This document shows positions 61,166-64,000 of a DNA stretch of 64,000 nucleotides, one piece after another. Position numbers and translations under genes: made by a program. The stretch spans positions 1 to 64,000 of the forward strand of contig NZ_JAFIQX010000010.1 in assembly GCF_017356035.1 (NCBI RefSeq), in the 5' to 3' direction. The first letter of the stretch is position 1. The number at the start of each line of letters is the position of its first letter. A model generated the notes under the pieces. That model had not been told where the DNA came from, did no database searches, and worked only from the letters and a program-made list of their open reading frames with translations. Source of the DNA: Longitalea luteola. Its GTDB lineage: Bacteria > Bacteroidota > Bacteroidia > Chitinophagales > Chitinophagaceae.

Positions 61166-61924
61166 TCACTTATTCAACCAATTCTTAAAGTCGCCGGCTT
61201 TCAGGCGGCTGATGATGATCTCTTCATACGGAGCGGGATGGATCATCAGCTTCAATTTGCCATCGAACCAGGTGATCACCTCTTTAACCGAAGTATAGTT
61301 TACAATGAACTGCCGGTTCACGCGAAAGAAAATAGCCGGCGATAATTGCTCTTCCAGCACATCGAGATTGTTTTCTATGATATAATCCACGCCGTCAAAG
61401 GTTTTAATATAATGCACCCTTTCCCGGGTGTAGATATGGGCCACATTGGCGGCCTCTATAGAAAAATACCGGCTTCCTTTTTTAACCAGGAAACGGCTTT
61501 TATATTCTTTTTCTGCTTTTGGCTGCAACTGTTCTATAAGTGCTGTGAGATCGACCGGTTTACTGTTGCTTGTCTGCGCTTTGTATTTATCCAAAGCAAA
61601 AAACAATTCTTCCTTCACCAGCGGTTTCAGTAAATAATCTATGCTGTTGTATTTGAATGCCTGGATGGCGTATTCGTTAAAGGCAGTTACGAAAATGATG
61701 TGGCTTGTCACTTCCACCTCTTTGAAGATCTCAAAGCTTTTTCCGTCTCCCAATTCAATATCGAGCAAAATGAGATCGGGTGAGCCCTTTTCTTCGAACC
61801 AGGCAACCGCCGACCGCACAGTATCGAGGCAGGCTTTTATTTCAATGGCGGCATCGTATTCCTTAACAAACCGGGAGAGCCGTTCGGCAGCCAATGCTTC
61901 ATCTTCAATTATAACAACGGTCAT
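61166..61924 (-). CDS. LytTR family response regulator
   Basis: A 252-residue response regulator. The receiver domain has the acidic pocket IIEDE, the phosphoacceptor Asp55 in LILLDIELGD and the conserved Lys in DYLLKP. The C-terminal LytTR DNA-binding domain spans about residues 145-250 (FLVKKGSRYFSIEAANVAHIY, FRVNRQFIVNYTSVKEV). It is activated by the kinase encoded 41 bases upstream on the same strand. Targets are unknown. Confidence 0.95.
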   Translation of the reverse strand: MTVVIIEDEALAAERLSRFVKEYDAAIEIKACLDTVRSAVAWFEEKGSPDLILLDIELGDGKSFEIFKEVEVTSHIIFVTAFNEYAIQAFKYNSIDYLLKPLVKEELFFALDKYKAQTSNSKPVDLTALIEQLQPKAEKEYKSRFLVKKGSRYFSIEAANVAHIYTRERVHYIKTFDGVDYIIENNLDVLEEQLSPAIFFRVNRQFIVNYTSVKEVITWFDGKLKLMIHPAPYEEIIISRLKAGDFKNWLNK

Positions 61925-61965
61925 ACTTTTTGCGCTTAATGGCCAAAGATAAGCATGTTATCTTT

Positions 61966-63021
61966 TCATTTTAAAGCTACTGCTTCGTACATGCTCGTCT
62001 CGATCAGGGGAAGCACTACCCTGAATTCCTTTCCATCATCAGTTATACAAAGCTGATCTTCTTTCTTAAGCAGCTGATACCGGGTAATGAGGTTGGTTAA
62101 CCCCGTCTTTTCGGAAGGCTCTGGGGTGCGTTTACGTTGAATATTGTTGGTGATAATGAGGTGGTGGTGCTGGTCATTGGTTATCGAAACATACAGCGGC
62201 ATATCACGTGATACAATGTTATGCTTCACGGCATTTTCCACCAGTAATTGCAACACAAACGGGGGCAGCAGGTAGTCGTGTTCTTCCTCATCGATCCTGA
62301 TCTCGATTTGAAAAGAATCTGCAAACCGGGTCTTCAGCATCAGCACATACGAATTCAGAAAACGAAGTTCATCCCGCAAAACTGCCAGCTCCGTTTCTTT
62401 TTTACTGAGCAGATAACGGTAAACCGCCGACATTTCCATCACAAACCTTTCGGCGCGCCCGGCATCTATGCCAATAAGCGAAGCCAGGGTGTTCAGGCTG
62501 TTAAATAAAAAATGCGGTTTCACCTGGTCTTTCAAAAACTGGTACTGGCTGTTGATGTTTATCTGTTTCAGCCGCTCCGATTCTGCATACAGCACTTTCC
62601 AGTTCTCGATATAATAAAACCCTTCAAACAAGCCCACCACGATGGCTGTGGCAAATAGGTTCAACCCGATCATGAACATAAAGTCCCAGAACTGCACCAG
62701 CCATTTGATCCTGTATGACGGATAAAAAATAATAGCTACGGTAAATATTTCCTGCAGCAGCGCTACCAGTACGAGGATGGGAATACCAATTTTCAAAACA
62801 TACAGCACACGGCGTTTGGTATTGGTAAGGCCCGGGTATTTTTTACGGCCAAGCATAAAGATCAATCGGGCGCTTTCGCTGGTAAGAATGCAATAAAAGG
62901 CGCTCAGCAATACCACTAACAAGGCGGTACGCATGTCGTGGATGAACATGCCCATAAAGAATACAACCGTAAATACAAAGAGGAACAGGGGAGTATACAG
63001 CCTGATCTTTTTTTCATTCAT
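61966..63021 (-). CDS. LytS-like sensor histidine kinase
   Basis: A 351-residue membrane kinase. About five transmembrane segments fill the first 160 residues. The histidine-kinase core has the phosphoacceptor His in QVKPHFLFNSLNTLASLI, typical of the YehU/LytS group (His_kinase PF06580), and the ATPase N-box in VLQLLVENAVKHNIV. No separate sensory domain is present, so the signal is probably sensed within the membrane. It precedes its LytTR regulator by 41 bases. ATG at 63021 (MNEKKIRL) is preferred to the one 21 bases upstream. Confidence 0.92.
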   Translation of the reverse strand: MNEKKIRLYTPLFLFVFTVVFFMGMFIHDMRTALLVVLLSAFYCILTSESARLIFMLGRKKYPGLTNTKRRVLYVLKIGIPILVLVALLQEIFTVAIIFYPSYRIKWLVQFWDFMFMIGLNLFATAIVVGLFEGFYYIENWKVLYAESERLKQININSQYQFLKDQVKPHFLFNSLNTLASLIGIDAGRAERFVMEMSAVYRYLLSKKETELAVLRDELRFLNSYVLMLKTRFADSFQIEIRIDEEEHDYLLPPFVLQLLVENAVKHNIVSRDMPLYVSITNDQHHHLIITNNIQRKRTPEPSEKTGLTNLITRYQLLKKEDQLCITDDGKEFRVVLPLIETSMYEAVALK

Positions 63022-63090
63022 ACCGCTCTGATTGATTTGCAAATGTAGGCATCCGACAGCGCCCGGATCAATATCAATGAAGGCGGCGCC

Positions 63091-63903
63091 TCACTTTAAA
63101 ACCTGCAACAGGAGCTTCCAGCCTTCTTTTTGGTATCCCCATACCCGCAGGTAATTTTCTTTGCTGCCCCTCCGCGCTACGGTTCCATAAGCATATACCA
63201 GGTCGCCGGCGGCGGATTGTGCGCCACCCGTACATTCAAATTGCAGGTCGGCTGGTATTTGCTGTACAACCGCTTGAATATCTTTTACCGTATGTAATGG
63301 CTGCCGACCGGCGATATTGAACCACGAGTGCTCGGACAGATATTGCAGAAAAGCCTGGTTGCCCAATTGCTTAAACTGGGCAATAAAATCACCCTCCACT
63401 TTTTGCCAGCCGGTGTTACGGGTTACCGGTGCTTCTGGCCGATAGCTGCGCGGTGGATGATCGTTATGGAACTGGGAGGGTTTGTATGGAACGCCGATAT
63501 CGATCAATACTTTCCATTCTCCCTGTTTGTTCTTTACCCAAATGCTGTTATAGTTGCCGCTTTCCAGCACCGGACCCGCCGGCGAATTTTTTCCTTCGAA
63601 AGGACCGGTAGAAAAGCCTATATCCCCCGAGATAGCCATACCCGTATAAACAGGTTTCCAATAGATAAGCGGGCCTTTTTCGGGCAGGCTGCTCCAGAAA
63701 GGCAGACCTGCATGGGCCTGGCCGCGATGAAACAGGAGACTATTGCTATCGAGAAAATGCAGGAACGCTTTTTTGGCGCCGCTGTCGATAGCCATTTGAG
63801 CAAATGCCTGTTCGGCCCTGGCTATTTCATGCTGTTGTGCAGCAAGAGGGAGCCAGCCATACGCCAGCAGTACACACCAGGTGATCTTCGCATAAAAGTT
63901 CAT
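63091..63903 (-). CDS. Secreted SnoaL/DUF4440-like protein
   Basis: A 270-residue exported protein (signal peptide WCVLLAYGWLPLAAQQ). It appears to have two NTF2-like (DUF4440) modules: IARAEQAFAQMAIDSGAKKAFL with GFSTGPFEGK in the first half, and DFIAQFKQLGNQAFLQYL with LVYAYGTVARRG in the second. The fold binds small ligands or is catalytically silent; function unknown. It is 48-70 bases upstream of the LytS kinase gene on the same strand and may be its operon leader, perhaps with a role in sensing. Confidence 0.78.
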   Translation of the reverse strand: MNFYAKITWCVLLAYGWLPLAAQQHEIARAEQAFAQMAIDSGAKKAFLHFLDSNSLLFHRGQAHAGLPFWSSLPEKGPLIYWKPVYTGMAISGDIGFSTGPFEGKNSPAGPVLESGNYNSIWVKNKQGEWKVLIDIGVPYKPSQFHNDHPPRSYRPEAPVTRNTGWQKVEGDFIAQFKQLGNQAFLQYLSEHSWFNIAGRQPLHTVKDIQAVVQQIPADLQFECTGGAQSAAGDLVYAYGTVARRGSKENYLRVWGYQKEGWKLLLQVLK

Positions 63904-64000
63904 GTAGTAAATTTATCGAGACCAATGCTACAACAAAATGCGGGTTACTGCTTAGCTTTTTGATCGAAATGCAGGATTGGTGCTCTGAAATGCAGGTTCC

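Noticed and set aside
1-64000. tRNA or rRNA genes
   Set aside because: No cloverleaf-like segment or conserved rRNA sequence was noticed in the intergenic regions; this was by eye and not by a dedicated search.

Overview
The window looks like a chromosomal segment from a soil-type Bacteroidota, most likely the family Chitinophagaceae (Chitinophaga/Niastella-like). This placement is an inference from several things: a type IX secretion C-terminal sorting domain, many short lipoproteins with SusD-era style lipoboxes, a DUF2723 membrane protein, LytS/LytTR regulation, a lysine-rich SWIB protein, NAD salvage under a NrtR regulator, and promoters of the Bacteroidota form TTTG-N20-TAnnTTTG. No rRNA, tRNA or CRISPR array was seen. 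The only mobile element is the 3' part of an ISL3-like transposase at the left edge.

Layout. 0-5.5 kb: transposase fragment, low-affinity iron permease/topoisomerase IB pair, YciF-like DUF892 protein, flavin-binding split-barrel protein, AraC regulator. 6-10.4 kb: secreted FG-GAP protein and a GH5 glycosidase. 11-16.3 kb: five-gene operon of two coiled-coil proteins, a substrate-binding/OmpA fusion and an ABC permease plus ATPase. 16.3-24.6 kb: outer-membrane barrel, DUF2723 protein, lipoproteins, cyclophilin, two-subunit molybdenum hydroxylase. 24.6-34.7 kb: oxidoreductases, then an NAD salvage region (NAMPT, NadM-Nudix, NrtR, and an NMNAT-like/methyltransferase fusion) with palindromic operator candidates, a stand-alone LytTR regulator between two phased repeat arrays, and a DUF433/DUF5615 toxin-antitoxin pair. 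34.8-38 kb: overlapping lipoprotein pair. 38-45.4 kb: SWIM, DUF5691, MoxR-type AAA+, DUF5682 and VWA genes in one operon, the strongest candidate for an uncharacterised system. 45.9-58.9 kb: mostly small stress, regulatory and envelope genes (pirin-Dps, DinB, VOC, GlxA-type regulator, ArsR, SWIB, L,D-transpeptidase, WG-repeat protein). 59-64 kb: pectin-linked hydrolase and pectinesterase facing a LytS/LytTR two-component operon.

A window-wide theme is a set of short intergenic tandem arrays. Most have a 7-bp period with a 5-nt fixed core and 2 variable positions (AACGCNN, GCCTTNN, NNGGTSA, NNGTTRC); others have an 8-bp period (AATAACTC, AATGTGAT, GRGATTTY). Several begin exactly at a stop codon or abut a start codon. 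Two longer-period arrays (about 42 bp and 22 bp) flank the LytTR gene. All functional statements come from motif and family recognition by eye; no database search was run.
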